Source: Flavobacterium sp. 20NA77.7
Lineage (GTDB): Bacteria > Bacteroidota > Bacteroidia > Flavobacteriales > Flavobacteriaceae
DNA length: 64,000 nucleotides
Assembly: GCF_031326205.1 (NCBI RefSeq)
Contig: NZ_CP133721.1
Location: 62,001-126,000, forward strand
Direction: 5' to 3'
Below, one piece after another: positions 33,057-42,045 of this stretch. Position numbers and translations under genes: made by a program. The notes below the pieces were generated by a model. It saw nothing but the letters and a program-made list of their open reading frames with translations, did not search any database and was not told where the DNA came from. The first letter of the stretch is position 1. Each line of letters begins with the position of its first letter.

Positions 33057-35279
33057 CTACAGCCCTAAATTCAGCGTAAAAGAAATTTTCACAGCCAAGT
33101 TGTCTTCAAATCGTGCAAGTTGGTAAGGGCCGTAGCGGTAATAAGCAGAAAGGCCAAAACCTTTAAATATATTTTGTAATTCTAACCCGCTTTCAAAAAA
33201 ACCTTTTTCCATTGTTTTAAACACAAGACCTTGGTGCAATTCAGGATTTGACAAGCTCCCAAAAGCCACTTTGCTTCCTAATACTAGTGTGGGTTTGCAA
33301 TTTTTAGCTAGCATAAGTTTGTTGAAATAATGTTTCAATTGAAAAAAGGCATATTTGTCTGAAAAAAATTCATTAAAATACATCGTTTCAAACGCGGTTT
33401 TACTCGCAAATATAACACGCTGAATTAATCTAATTTTATCTAAATTATTAGGCGCCACACTATATAAATGTGAGAGAGGCGTGTTTCCAAAACTCATTCC
33501 GCCTTGCCATAAAAAAGTGGTTTTTTGACCCGAAATAAATTTTGTTTCTTGTTGGATACGTAAATCTATTTTGGTAAAATTTAATTCGTTTTCTAATATG
33601 TTTGGAATCGATTTCGTAAGCTGTACAATTACTTTAGGATAATTTTTTTCCACTTCTATGATTTGTTGCGGGCTTTGTAAAAATCTACTTTTTGGAGACC
33701 ATTCAAAACTAGCGTTAAATAAGGTCAAATTATATAATTTATAAGGTTTTCCATTTGCTATAAACGTATACTCAAAGAGAGGATTAACCCTTGATTTTGT
33801 TAGAGACAATACGGTTTCAAGTGTGGGTATTGCCTTTGTTTCATAAGAAAACGTATAATTTTGATAATTGTAAAACGTGGAAATATTAAAAGGGCGTGGA
33901 TCGTATAGTTTATATTTTTTGGAATCAACCAAAAATGTAATATCTGCAAATTCGGTTAAATCATCTGTAAAAGAACTAGTTAGCCAAGAGTCTGAATTTT
34001 TAGAGACTCGAAAAGAACCTCCAATTTGACTCTTAAAAACACCGTCTTTTGTTCCATAAGCACCATAACCAAATAGTTTAAAAGAGTGAAATAATTTTTC
34101 ATTTGTTGACAATCCTAAACCCATTCTAAATCCTTCATAATTATTATATTTTAATAATTCACGAGCTCGAATATCAAATATTCCAATAGGAATTTGCCCG
34201 TTTATTAATTTTTTCCCAAAATAAATTTTTTGTTCAATACGTTCATTGGTCACTAAACTGTCTAATGATTTATAGGTGTTTAAAACACGTGAATCTATAG
34301 TGTCTGTTTCAAAAAATCGTAAAAAGGAAGCATTATTTGTAACGGCATTTTTTGCTATTTGAATTGCATATCGTTGTGTAGTTGTTGAAGGCAAAAAAGT
34401 ATAGTCTAAATATTTTCTCGAAAGCGTAAAAAATAAATCTTGTGTATAATCATATTTTTCGCTGTTGCCATTTTTGTTGTTTTCAAAGCGAATGGTTTCC
34501 CCTAAAATAGCTATATTATATTTGTTAACGCCTTTATTTACTTCTAATTTTTGTGTTTTAGGTAACCAAATTTTTTGTGTTTTTTCACAAAAATAGGTTG
34601 TCGTTGCTCTAATGTTTATAATTCCTTTAATTATAAAAACAGATTTTTGAATTCCAAAAGTTTCTTTGTCCAAAAGAAAGTACCCCGAAACGGTGTTGTT
34701 TTTTTGTTCTTTTAAACTTGAAAAATTAAGCTTAATACTGGAGGTAAAATTAGGATCAATAGTCAATAAATAGGACTTATTTTTACTAAAGTACAAAGGG
34801 TTTTTAATGGTAAAAGTTAAAAATTTTAAATGCTTTTTGCTCCATTCAAAAGGGATAAACTCTTGTCCCATTAATTCATAAATGGGTTGTTTTAATCCTG
34901 CCATTTTTAATCCTAAAATTTCTTCTTTTTTGTTTGTGTTTTTAACAGAAACATTTGATACTTTTTCAAGCAGATATAAATGTTGCTTCGTTAGTAAGTT
35001 TTTAAATTTAAAACCCGAAGAATCTATGGTAAATTTGGTGTGTTTTTTGTTTTTGAAAAGAGTGTCAATTGTACCATTAATTGAATCAGGATGTGCAGAT
35101 ATTATCGATTTTTCGTAAAAAGAATACGTAAAATTTCGAAGTTTTTTCTTTTGAATTGCCTGTTGTTCTTTTCCTTTTTTAACTAATGTTTCTATGGCTG
35201 TTTTTTTAGAAGGGTAGTCTTCTTGAGCAAAAAACACAAGAGGAAACAACAGAAAATAGCTAATAAGAAACCGCATCAA
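33057..35279 (-). CDS. DUF5686 family outer-membrane protein
   Basis: A 740-residue protein with a signal peptide (MRFLISYFLLFPLVFFAQ). The family features are YLLEKVSNVSVKN, ILGLKMAGLKQPIYE (residues about 105-135) and RARELLKYNNYEGFRMGLGL (about 370-390). A long C-terminal region of alternating strands ends in ISFTLNLGL and should form an outer-membrane barrel. Many family members carry an N-terminal CarboxypepD_reg-like domain; this one does not. Function is unknown. It is monocistronic, with a -7 box at 35306-35313. Confidence 0.82.
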   Translation of the reverse strand: MMRFLISYFLLFPLVFFAQEDYPSKKTAIETLVKKGKEQQAIQKKKLRNFTYSFYEKSIISAHPDSINGTIDTLFKNKKHTKFTIDSSGFKFKNLLTKQHLYLLEKVSNVSVKNTNKKEEILGLKMAGLKQPIYELMGQEFIPFEWSKKHLKFLTFTIKNPLYFSKNKSYLLTIDPNFTSSIKLNFSSLKEQKNNTVSGYFLLDKETFGIQKSVFIIKGIINIRATTTYFCEKTQKIWLPKTQKLEVNKGVNKYNIAILGETIRFENNKNGNSEKYDYTQDLFFTLSRKYLDYTFLPSTTTQRYAIQIAKNAVTNNASFLRFFETDTIDSRVLNTYKSLDSLVTNERIEQKIYFGKKLINGQIPIGIFDIRARELLKYNNYEGFRMGLGLSTNEKLFHSFKLFGYGAYGTKDGVFKSQIGGSFRVSKNSDSWLTSSFTDDLTEFADITFLVDSKKYKLYDPRPFNISTFYNYQNYTFSYETKAIPTLETVLSLTKSRVNPLFEYTFIANGKPYKLYNLTLFNASFEWSPKSRFLQSPQQIIEVEKNYPKVIVQLTKSIPNILENELNFTKIDLRIQQETKFISGQKTTFLWQGGMSFGNTPLSHLYSVAPNNLDKIRLIQRVIFASKTAFETMYFNEFFSDKYAFFQLKHYFNKLMLAKNCKPTLVLGSKVAFGSLSNPELHQGLVFKTMEKGFFESGLELQNIFKGFGLSAYYRYGPYQLARFEDNLAVKISFTLNLGL

Positions 35280-35305
35280 TACTATATTGGGAATAATTAA
35301 GACTA

Positions 35306-35313
35306 CAAAAATA
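35306..35313 (-). promoter_or_regulatory. -7 box of the DUF5686 gene
   Basis: TATTTTTG on the minus strand matches TAnnTTTG, 26 bases before the start codon. The upstream element is not clear. Confidence 0.4.
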
Positions 35314-35343
35314 GGTATTATTCTTTGGATGTGTTATAAAAAT

Positions 35344-35371
35344 AAAAAAGTCGCTAATTAGCGACTTTTTT
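35344..35371 (-). terminator. Intrinsic terminator after sodA
   Basis: A perfect 28-base palindrome (AAAAAAGTCGCTAA and its complement) lies just after the sodA stop. On the minus strand it ends in six T. Confidence 0.85.
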
Positions 35372-35384
35372 ACTATTTTAGTTA

Positions 35385-35993
35385 TTATTTTTCAACTGCA
35401 AATCTTCGAGCAACTTCTGTCCAATTAATTACGTTAAAGAAAGCTTCAATATAATCCGGTCTCCTGTTTTGATAATTTAGATAATACGCATGTTCCCAAA
35501 CGTCTAAACCTAAAATTGGCGTTCCTTCACAAGCAATACCTGGCATTAAAGGACAATCTTGATTTGCAGTGCTGCATACTTCAAGTTTTCCACCTTTATG
35601 CACACACAACCAAGCCCATCCTGAGCCAAATCGCGTAGCAGCAGCTTTTGCAAATTCTGATTTAAACACTTCAAACGAACCAAAATCTCTTTCAATAGCT
35701 TCTAGTAAATCACCTGTTGGCAATCCCCCTCCGTCCGGAGACATAACAGTCCAAAAAAGGTTGTGGTTGTAAAATCCACCCCCATTATTTCGCACAGCAG
35801 TGTTGTTCATGTCTAAATTAATTAAAATGTTTTCAATGGTTTTACCTTCTAAATCGGTGCCTTGAATAGCTGCATTTAAATTTGTAGTATAAGCATTGTG
35901 GTGCTTAGTATGGTGAATTTCCATTGTTCTTGCATCAACATGTGGTTCTAACGTATCATAAGCATACGGTAATTGTGGTAATTCAAAAGCCAT
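35385..35993 (-). CDS. sodA: Superoxide dismutase, manganese type by sequence
   Basis: Converts superoxide to peroxide and oxygen. The 202 residues include metal ligands in [16 protein letters not shown] (His), [11 protein letters not shown] (His) and [23 protein letters not shown] (Asp and His). The metal-type markers GGGFYNH and TANQDCPL match MnSOD rather than FeSOD, though a cambialistic enzyme cannot be excluded. Four cysteines lie close together in the stretch from WLCVHKGG to IACEG. It is transcribed alone. Confidence 0.95.
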   Translation of the reverse strand: MAFELPQLPYAYDTLEPHVDARTMEIHHTKHHNAYTTNLNAAIQGTDLEGKTIENILINLDMNNTAVRNNGGGFYNHNLFWTVMSPDGGGLPTGDLLEAIERDFGSFEVFKSEFAKAAATRFGSGWAWLCVHKGGKLEVCSTANQDCPLMPGIACEGTPILGLDVWEHAYYLNYQNRRPDYIEAFFNVINWTEVARRFAVEK

Positions 35994-36025
35994 AATATAT
36001 TATTTTAAGGATTAATTATTTTTTT

Positions 36026-36033
36026 CAAATTTA
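36026..36033 (-). promoter_or_regulatory. sodA: -7 box of sodA
   Basis: TAAATTTG on the minus strand matches TAnnTTTG, 32 bases before the sodA start. Confidence 0.4.
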
Positions 36034-36100
36034 TAAATTTAACTTTGGAAATAAAAATAGAAAGAGTTAATTGTTTAGATAAGTTTTTTATAAAAAATAG

Positions 36101-39100
36101 ATGAGTTTTAAAGTTTATAACGCTTCGGCGGGTTCTGGAAAAACCTATACCCTTACTAAAGAGTATATAAAAATACTCTTAACCGCACCTTCAAATGATA
36201 AATATCGTCGTATTTTAGCCATAACCTTTACTAATAAGGCGGTAGAGGAAATGAAATCTAGAATTGTAGAAAGCTTAATTGCCTTTAGCAAAGAGGTCGT
36301 TTCAGATCAAACGGATTCGTTTATGAAGGAAATTTCTACGGAAACAGGAATTAGTTTGCCAGAAATTAAGGAGAAAACAAAAAAAATTGTAAAAACAATT
36401 ATTCACAATTATGCAGCTTTTGATATTTCTACAATAGATAAATTTACACATAGAATTATACGAACATTTACCCATGATTTAAATCTTCCTGCCAATTTTG
36501 ATGTTACTTTAGAAACAGACACATTGCTCAGGAATGCAATTGATACCGTAATTGCAAAAGCCGGTGACCAGGAAGATTTAACAAATGTATTAGTTTCTTT
36601 TGCAAAAAGTAAAGCAGATGATGATAAGAATTGGGATGTAACCCTTGATTTATATGCTGTTTGTAAATTATTGTTAGTCGAAGAACATTTTTTTAATTTT
36701 AATCAACTACAAGAAAAATCAATTGAAGATTTTAGTAAAATTACTTCAAAGATTAAAGAAAAAACAGAAAGTCATAAACAAAAAATTAAAGAAATTACTG
36801 GAAGTATTCTTGAGGATTTTGCAACCAATCAATTAACGTCTGATGATTTTTCAAGAAAAACATTCTATAACCATGTAATTGCTTTAAATAAAAATGGAAG
36901 AAAAATAGATGACTACGATTATGTGTATACTAAAGCTATAGAAGTACCAAAAAAGTCCAATAAACAAGAAGTCATAGAATCACTTAGTTCTTCTTGGAAA
37001 GAAAAATTAAAAATTATATATACATTAAGTTATAAAATTGATTTATATGAATTAGTAGCATCAAATCTTGTTCCTTTATCTTTAATTAATACCGTTTATC
37101 AAGAGTATAAAAAACTGCAAACTGAACAAAATGTATTGTCTATTTCTGACTTTAATGCCATTATTCATAATCAAATTAAAGACCAACCCGCCCCTTTTAT
37201 TTATGAACGACTTGGTGAAAGGTATAGACATTATTTTATTGATGAGTTTCAAGACACATCAGAAATGCAATGGCAAAACTTCATTCCGCTTATTGATAAT
37301 GCATTAGCAAGTGAAGAATTAGATGGCACAAGAGGTTCGTTAATGATTGTGGGCGACCCTAAACAATCTATTTACAGGTGGAGAGGCGGGAAAGCCGAAC
37401 AATTTATAGAGCTAAGCACCGCAGCAAATCCGTTCTCTAATGATGTTAAAGAAGTAAAAAATTTAGAAACTAATTATAGGAGTTATGATGAAGTCATCCG
37501 TTTTAATAACGACTTTTTTGAAAATATTGCCAATGAATTTTCAAACGAAACCTATAAAAATTTATATACCACCACAGCTACACAAAAAACAACTACTAAA
37601 AAGGGAGGCATAGTTTCCATTCAGTTTTTAGAAGATAATGATTTATTTGAAGAGGATTTTGAAGACGATGCCCTAACCGAAAAGGATAAAAAATACTTAA
37701 GCAAAACGCTTGAAACAATTGAAAAAGTTGTTAAAGAAGGGTTTACGTATCAAGACATCGTTTTGTTGACAAGAAAAATAAAACATGGAATATTATTAGC
37801 TAATTATTTGACAGAAAAAAACATTCCTATTCTTTCATCTGAAACCCTTTTAATTCAAAATGCTTCAGAAGTAAAATTTATCATTAATTTTTTAGCTTTC
37901 TTGAATAGCTCTTTTGATCAAGAAGCACGAATTAATTGGTTATATTTTGTGGCTTCCAATACAGTTAAAAAAGAAGAAATACATCAATTTTTAATTGAGG
38001 CTAAAGAGTTAAACGAGTTAGATTTAGAGGTGTTTTTAGCTCATAAAGGATATAGCTTTTCATTTGAAGCGGCACGAAAAAAATCGCTTTATGAAGCGGT
38101 TGAAACAATTATTGCTGTTTTTTTGACCCATAAAGCAACTAGTTCATACGTGCAGTATTTCTTGGACTTAGTACTTGAAAGAGATATGAAATATCAATCT
38201 AGTATTACCGATTTTTTAGAATATTGGGAACGAACAGGGTTTAAACAAAGTATTCCTTCTCCTGATGGTGTTGAGGCTGTACGTATAATGACTATTCATA
38301 AATCGAAAGGACTGGAATTTCCAGTAGTTATTTATCCTTTCGCAGATGATAACTTAAGACCCATTGATCCTAAAGTATGGATTCCATTAGATGAAACAGA
38401 CATAGGGTTGTCACAATCTTTAGTACAGAAAAATAAAAAGTTGGAACAAATTAATACACAGACTAAAGAAGTGTATGACATAAAAACACAAGAGGAGCTA
38501 TTAGACATAATAAACGTTTTATATGTCGCTTTAACAAGAGCTAAAGAACAATTGCACATTATATCTAGTTTTAAAGTAAACAAAGAAGGGGAATTAGTAA
38601 ATCAAAATGCGCTATCTTCATTTTTTACGAGTTATTTAACACAAAAAAGCCTATTTAATCCACAACAATACTTATATGTATTTGGAAATCCTACACGAAT
38701 TTCAACACCCGAACCATTTTTACAAAATCAACAAACAATTCAAAACGTCGCGGAGCATTTAGATTTTAGTTCTGTTAAAATCGCAAAAAAGGAAGCGTTA
38801 ATGTGGGGGACACATCAACAAGAGGCTATTGCTTTTGGAAATATTTTACATGAAATTATGGCAAATATTACGTCAAAGACAGCCATAGAAGTTGCAATAC
38901 ATAAAGCTGTTGAAGAAGGCGTATTGCTTGATTCACAAAAAGAAATTGTTGAAGAAAAGGTGTTAAAAATAGTAAACCACCCCGATTTGTTAGAGTTTTT
39001 CAATGAAAATTATTTGGTACTTAACGAACGAACAATTGTTTCAAATGGAGAACCAAATGTAAAACCAGACCGAGTAGTTATTCATGAAAATCAAGCGTTT

Positions 39101-39247
39101 ATTTTAGATTATAAAACAGGAGATTACCAAGAAAAACACGAAAGACAACTCAATAATTATGCACGAATTATAGAAAAAATGAATGTTAAAGTCGCAAAAA
39201 AAATATTGGTTTATATTGATGAAGATATAAAAATAATACATTTGTAG
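36101..39247 (+). CDS. AddA-like UvrD/RecB-family helicase-nuclease
   Basis: A 1048-residue superfamily 1A helicase with a C-terminal nuclease. Walker A is NASAGSGKT (residues 7-15), Walker B is YFIDEFQDTSEMQW, motif III/IV is VGDPKQSIYRWRGG and motif V is MTIHKSKGLEFPVV. The C-terminal PD-(D/E)XK RecB-type nuclease has its His in FGNILHEIMANI and its Asp/Lys in KPDRVVI...ILDYKTG, followed by QLNNYARII. It should act with the AddB-like protein encoded 2.8 kb downstream in processing double-strand DNA ends for recombination. Only 18 bases separate it from kbl. Confidence 0.88.
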   Translation: MSFKVYNASAGSGKTYTLTKEYIKILLTAPSNDKYRRILAITFTNKAVEEMKSRIVESLIAFSKEVVSDQTDSFMKEISTETGISLPEIKEKTKKIVKTIIHNYAAFDISTIDKFTHRIIRTFTHDLNLPANFDVTLETDTLLRNAIDTVIAKAGDQEDLTNVLVSFAKSKADDDKNWDVTLDLYAVCKLLLVEEHFFNFNQLQEKSIEDFSKITSKIKEKTESHKQKIKEITGSILEDFATNQLTSDDFSRKTFYNHVIALNKNGRKIDDYDYVYTKAIEVPKKSNKQEVIESLSSSWKEKLKIIYTLSYKIDLYELVASNLVPLSLINTVYQEYKKLQTEQNVLSISDFNAIIHNQIKDQPAPFIYERLGERYRHYFIDEFQDTSEMQWQNFIPLIDNALASEELDGTRGSLMIVGDPKQSIYRWRGGKAEQFIELSTAANPFSNDVKEVKNLETNYRSYDEVIRFNNDFFENIANEFSNETYKNLYTTTATQKTTTKKGGIVSIQFLEDNDLFEEDFEDDALTEKDKKYLSKTLETIEKVVKEGFTYQDIVLLTRKIKHGILLANYLTEKNIPILSSETLLIQNASEVKFIINFLAFLNSSFDQEARINWLYFVASNTVKKEEIHQFLIEAKELNELDLEVFLAHKGYSFSFEAARKKSLYEAVETIIAVFLTHKATSSYVQYFLDLVLERDMKYQSSITDFLEYWERTGFKQSIPSPDGVEAVRIMTIHKSKGLEFPVVIYPFADDNLRPIDPKVWIPLDETDIGLSQSLVQKNKKLEQINTQTKEVYDIKTQEELLDIINVLYVALTRAKEQLHIISSFKVNKEGELVNQNALSSFFTSYLTQKSLFNPQQYLYVFGNPTRISTPEPFLQNQQTIQNVAEHLDFSSVKIAKKEALMWGTHQQEAIAFGNILHEIMANITSKTAIEVAIHKAVEEGVLLDSQKEIVEEKVLKIVNHPDLLEFFNENYLVLNERTIVSNGEPNVKPDRVVIHENQAFILDYKTGDYQEKHERQLNNYARIIEKMNVKVAKKILVYIDEDIKIIHL

Positions 39248-39265
39248 TGAAAATAAAAGAATACT

Positions 39266-40456
39266 ATGTACGGGAAAATCAAACAACATTTACAAAACGA
39301 GTTAACTACCATTGAAGAAAATGGGCTGTATAAAAAAGAACGTATTATTACGTCTCCACAAGGTGCAGAAATAACTGTTAACGGTAAAACGGTATTAAAT
39401 TTTTGTGCAAATAATTATTTAGGCCTTTCTTCACATCCAGAAGTGGTTCAAGCAGCAAAAGACGCTTTAGATTCTCATGGTTTTGGTATGTCTTCTGTTC
39501 GATTTATATGTGGAACACAAGATATTCATAAACAATTAGAAAAAGAAATTGCTGATTTTTATGGTACTGAGGATACTATTTTATATGCAGCAGCTTTTGA
39601 TGCTAACGGCGGCGTTTTCGAACCCTTATTAGGAGAGGAAGATTGTATTATTTCCGATAGTTTAAATCATGCTTCAATTATTGATGGCGTAAGGTTGTGT
39701 AAAGCGGCGCGCTACCGCTATGAGAATAATAACATGGAAGATTTAGAACAACAATTAATACAAGCCACACAAGCAGGCCATCGTTTTAAGTTGATTGTAA
39801 CTGATGGTATTTTCTCAATGGATGGCTTGGTCGCTCCTTTAGATAAAATTTGTGATTTAGCAGACAAATATGATGCCCTTGTTATGGTAGATGAATGTCA
39901 TGCCGCTGGATTTATTGGTAAAACAGGAAAAGGAACCTTAGAAGCAAAAGGCGTGATGGGGCGTGTAGATATAATTACAGGAACATTAGGTAAAGCATTG
40001 GGAGGTGCAATGGGAGGCTATACAACAGCAAAAAAAGAAATTATTGAAATTTTAAGACAAAGGTCTAGACCTTATTTATTTTCAAATTCATTGTCTCCAG
40101 CCATAGTGGGCGCATCTTTAAAAGTGTTTGAATTGTTAAAAAAAGACACAAAATTACGTGACCAATTAGAGTGGAATACCAATTATTTTAAATCAGGTAT
40201 GAAGAATGCAGGGTTTGATATAATTGATGGAGATTCTGCAATTGTACCTGTTATGCTATATGATGCCAAATTATCTCAAGAAATGGCAGATGAATTATTG
40301 CACTTGGGTATTTATGTAATTGGTTTCTTTTTTCCAGTTGTTCCTAAAGGAAAAGCAAGAATTAGAGTGCAACTTTCAGCAGCACACACACAAATACATT
40401 TAGACAAAGCAATTGAAGCGTTTACTATTGTAGGTAAAAAATTAGGAGTTATTTAA
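39266..40456 (+). CDS. kbl: Glycine C-acetyltransferase (2-amino-3-ketobutyrate CoA ligase)
   Basis: A PLP enzyme that splits 2-amino-3-oxobutyrate with CoA into glycine and acetyl-CoA, the second step of threonine breakdown. The 396 residues fit the alpha-oxoamine synthase family: the glycine-rich [15 protein letters not shown], the PLP-stacking region [12 protein letters not shown], the acidic [11 protein letters not shown], and the Schiff-base Lys in [14 protein letters not shown]. Threonine dehydrogenase (tdh) is not in this window. It is probably read from the addA transcript, since the gap is 18 bases. Confidence 0.95.
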   Translation: MYGKIKQHLQNELTTIEENGLYKKERIITSPQGAEITVNGKTVLNFCANNYLGLSSHPEVVQAAKDALDSHGFGMSSVRFICGTQDIHKQLEKEIADFYGTEDTILYAAAFDANGGVFEPLLGEEDCIISDSLNHASIIDGVRLCKAARYRYENNNMEDLEQQLIQATQAGHRFKLIVTDGIFSMDGLVAPLDKICDLADKYDALVMVDECHAAGFIGKTGKGTLEAKGVMGRVDIITGTLGKALGGAMGGYTTAKKEIIEILRQRSRPYLFSNSLSPAIVGASLKVFELLKKDTKLRDQLEWNTNYFKSGMKNAGFDIIDGDSAIVPVMLYDAKLSQEMADELLHLGIYVIGFFFPVVPKGKARIRVQLSAAHTQIHLDKAIEAFTIVGKKLGVI

Positions 40457-40505
40457 CCTAAATCGCGCAAATATCTTTTAAAATAAGGAAAAAATACACA
40501 ATTGT

Positions 40506-40536
40506 TTTGCGGATTACAAAAAACGTCTTACTTTTG
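40506..40536 (+). promoter_or_regulatory. Consensus promoter of the OmpA-family gene
   Basis: TTTG (40506-40509), 19 bases, TACTTTTG (40529-40536). This is the best promoter match in the window and fits a highly expressed porin. The leader would be about 36 bases. Confidence 0.7.
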
Positions 40537-40578
40537 TGGCAATTATTTAACATGCATTTTAATTAAATTAATAAAAGT

Positions 40579-41982
40579 ATGAAACATCTTAACAAACTTT
40601 TTGCTGGAGTTTTATTATTAGCAGGTTTAGCTACTAATGCTCAAGACAGCACAAACCCATGGGCGGTATCATTTGGTGTTAATGCAGTTGACACTAAAGT
40701 TAGCGCTTCAGACCCTCTTAAACAACAATTTTCAGAATTCTTTAATGTTAAAGACAATTGGAACATTGTTCCTTCTGTATCTTACTTTTCAGTTTCTAAG
40801 TATTCTGGAGATGGATTTACTTTTGGTTTAACAGGATCTTTTAACAAAATTACTAGATGGGTAAACAAAGTGCCAAATACTGGAAACTCTTATGAAGTGG
40901 TTAATCCAGGGAACTTAAATTACTATGCTATTGATGGAACTATAAGTTATAGTTTTATGAATATGTTAAAATCTAAAGTAATTGAACCATCTGCTCACAT
41001 TGGTGGAGGGTATACATTTTTAGGTGATGCTTCTGCAGGAACTTTAAATGGAGGTTTAGGTTTAACTTTTTGGTTCGCTAAAAATGTTGGTCTATCATTC
41101 TCTTCAACTTACAAACATTCATTTGATGATACAAGAGTTGCTAATGCTGATATTCCTACTCACGTATTTCACCAAGCAGGTATAAAATTCAAATTTGGTG
41201 CTAAAGACACTGATAATGATGGTGTTATTGACAAAGAAGATTCTTGCCCAACAGTTGCTGGTTTAGAGGCTTTCAAAGGTTGTCCTGATACAGATTTAGA
41301 CGGTATTCAAGATTCAGAAGACACTTGTCCTACTGAAGCTGGAACTCCAGAAATGAATGGTTGTCCTGATAGAGATGGTGATGGTGTTGCTGATGGTAGC
41401 GATGCTTGTCCAGATGATGCTGGTATCAAAGTTTTAGGAGGATGTCCTGATACAGATGGTGATGGTGTTGCTGATAAAAATGACAAATGTCCTTCAGTTA
41501 AAGGAGATAAAGCTAATGGCGGTTGTCCATGGCCAGATACAGATGGTGACAAAGTTTTAGATAAAGACGATAAATGTCCTACTGTTGCTGGAACTGTTGC
41601 TAACAATGGTTGTCCAGAAGTATCTGAAGATACAATGAAAAAATTAAATGATTATGCTAAAACTATCTTATTTGATAGCGGTAAAGCATCATTCCAAAAA
41701 CAAACTATATCTGTATTACAAGCTATGGTGGCTATCTTAAAAGAATATCCATCTGCTAAGTTTGCTTTAGAAGGTCATACAGATTCTGATGGTAAAGACG
41801 CAATGAACTTACAATTATCTAAAGATAGAGCTGCTGCAGTTAAATCTTTCTTAATTGAAAATGGTATCGCAGCTGATAGATTATCATCTGAAGGATTTGG
41901 AGAAGCTAAACCAGTTGCTTCTAATAAAACTAAAGCTGGTAAAGCACAAAACAGACGTGTAGAAGTAAAATTAGTAAAATAA
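40579..41982 (+). CDS. OmpA-family outer-membrane protein with thrombospondin type 3 repeats
   Basis: A 467-residue major envelope protein. It has a signal peptide (LAGLATNAQ), an eight-strand-type beta-barrel (about residues 25-205), five calcium-binding thrombospondin type 3 repeats (about 210-347) and a C-terminal OmpA peptidoglycan-binding domain ([52 protein letters not shown]). Family knowledge says it links the outer membrane to the cell wall. Its codon choice looks more uniform than in neighbouring genes, as expected for an abundant protein. It has its own strong promoter and a strong terminator. Confidence 0.94.
   Translation: MKHLNKLFAGVLLLAGLATNAQDSTNPWAVSFGVNAVDTKVSASDPLKQQFSEFFNVKDNWNIVPSVSYFSVSKYSGDGFTFGLTGSFNKITRWVNKVPNTGNSYEVVNPGNLNYYAIDGTISYSFMNMLKSKVIEPSAHIGGGYTFLGDASAGTLNGGLGLTFWFAKNVGLSFSSTYKHSFDDTRVANADIPTHVFHQAGIKFKFGAKDTDNDGVIDKEDSCPTVAGLEAFKGCPDTDLDGIQDSEDTCPTEAGTPEMNGCPDRDGDGVADGSDACPDDAGIKVLGGCPDTDGDGVADKNDKCPSVKGDKANGGCPWPDTDGDKVLDKDDKCPTVAGTVANNGCPEVSEDTMKKLNDYAKTILFDSGKASFQKQTISVLQAMVAILKEYPSAKFALEGHTDSDGKDAMNLQLSKDRAAAVKSFLIENGIAADRLSSEGFGEAKPVASNKTKAGKAQNRRVEVKLVK
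41208..41620 (+). repeat. Five thrombospondin type 3 repeats within the OmpA gene
   Basis: Each unit of about 27 residues reads D-x-D-x-D-G-x-x-D-x-x-D-x-C-P, a spacer of about 10 residues, then a second G-C-P. The aspartates form calcium sites and the cysteines are paired. The DNA repetition follows from the protein repeat. Confidence 0.85.
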
Positions 41983-42002
41983 TTATATAACAAATAAATT
42001 TT

Positions 42003-42034
42003 AAAACGTCCCGAATTTTCGGGACGTTTTTTTT
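42003..42034 (+). terminator. Intrinsic terminator after the OmpA gene
   Basis: AAAACGTCCCG, loop AATTTT, CGGGACGTTTT, then a run of T. The next gene starts only 11 bases later. Confidence 0.9.
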
Positions 42035-42045
42035 ATATTTATACC

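Noticed and set aside
41307..41606. Minus-strand frame of 99 codons within the OmpA gene
   Set aside because: It is a shadow of the aspartate- and cysteine-rich repeats; their regular codons keep the opposite frame open.
41208..41620. Short tandem DNA repeats that might suggest a CRISPR-like array
   Set aside because: The spacing follows the 27-residue protein repeats in an open frame and the units differ at synonymous sites.
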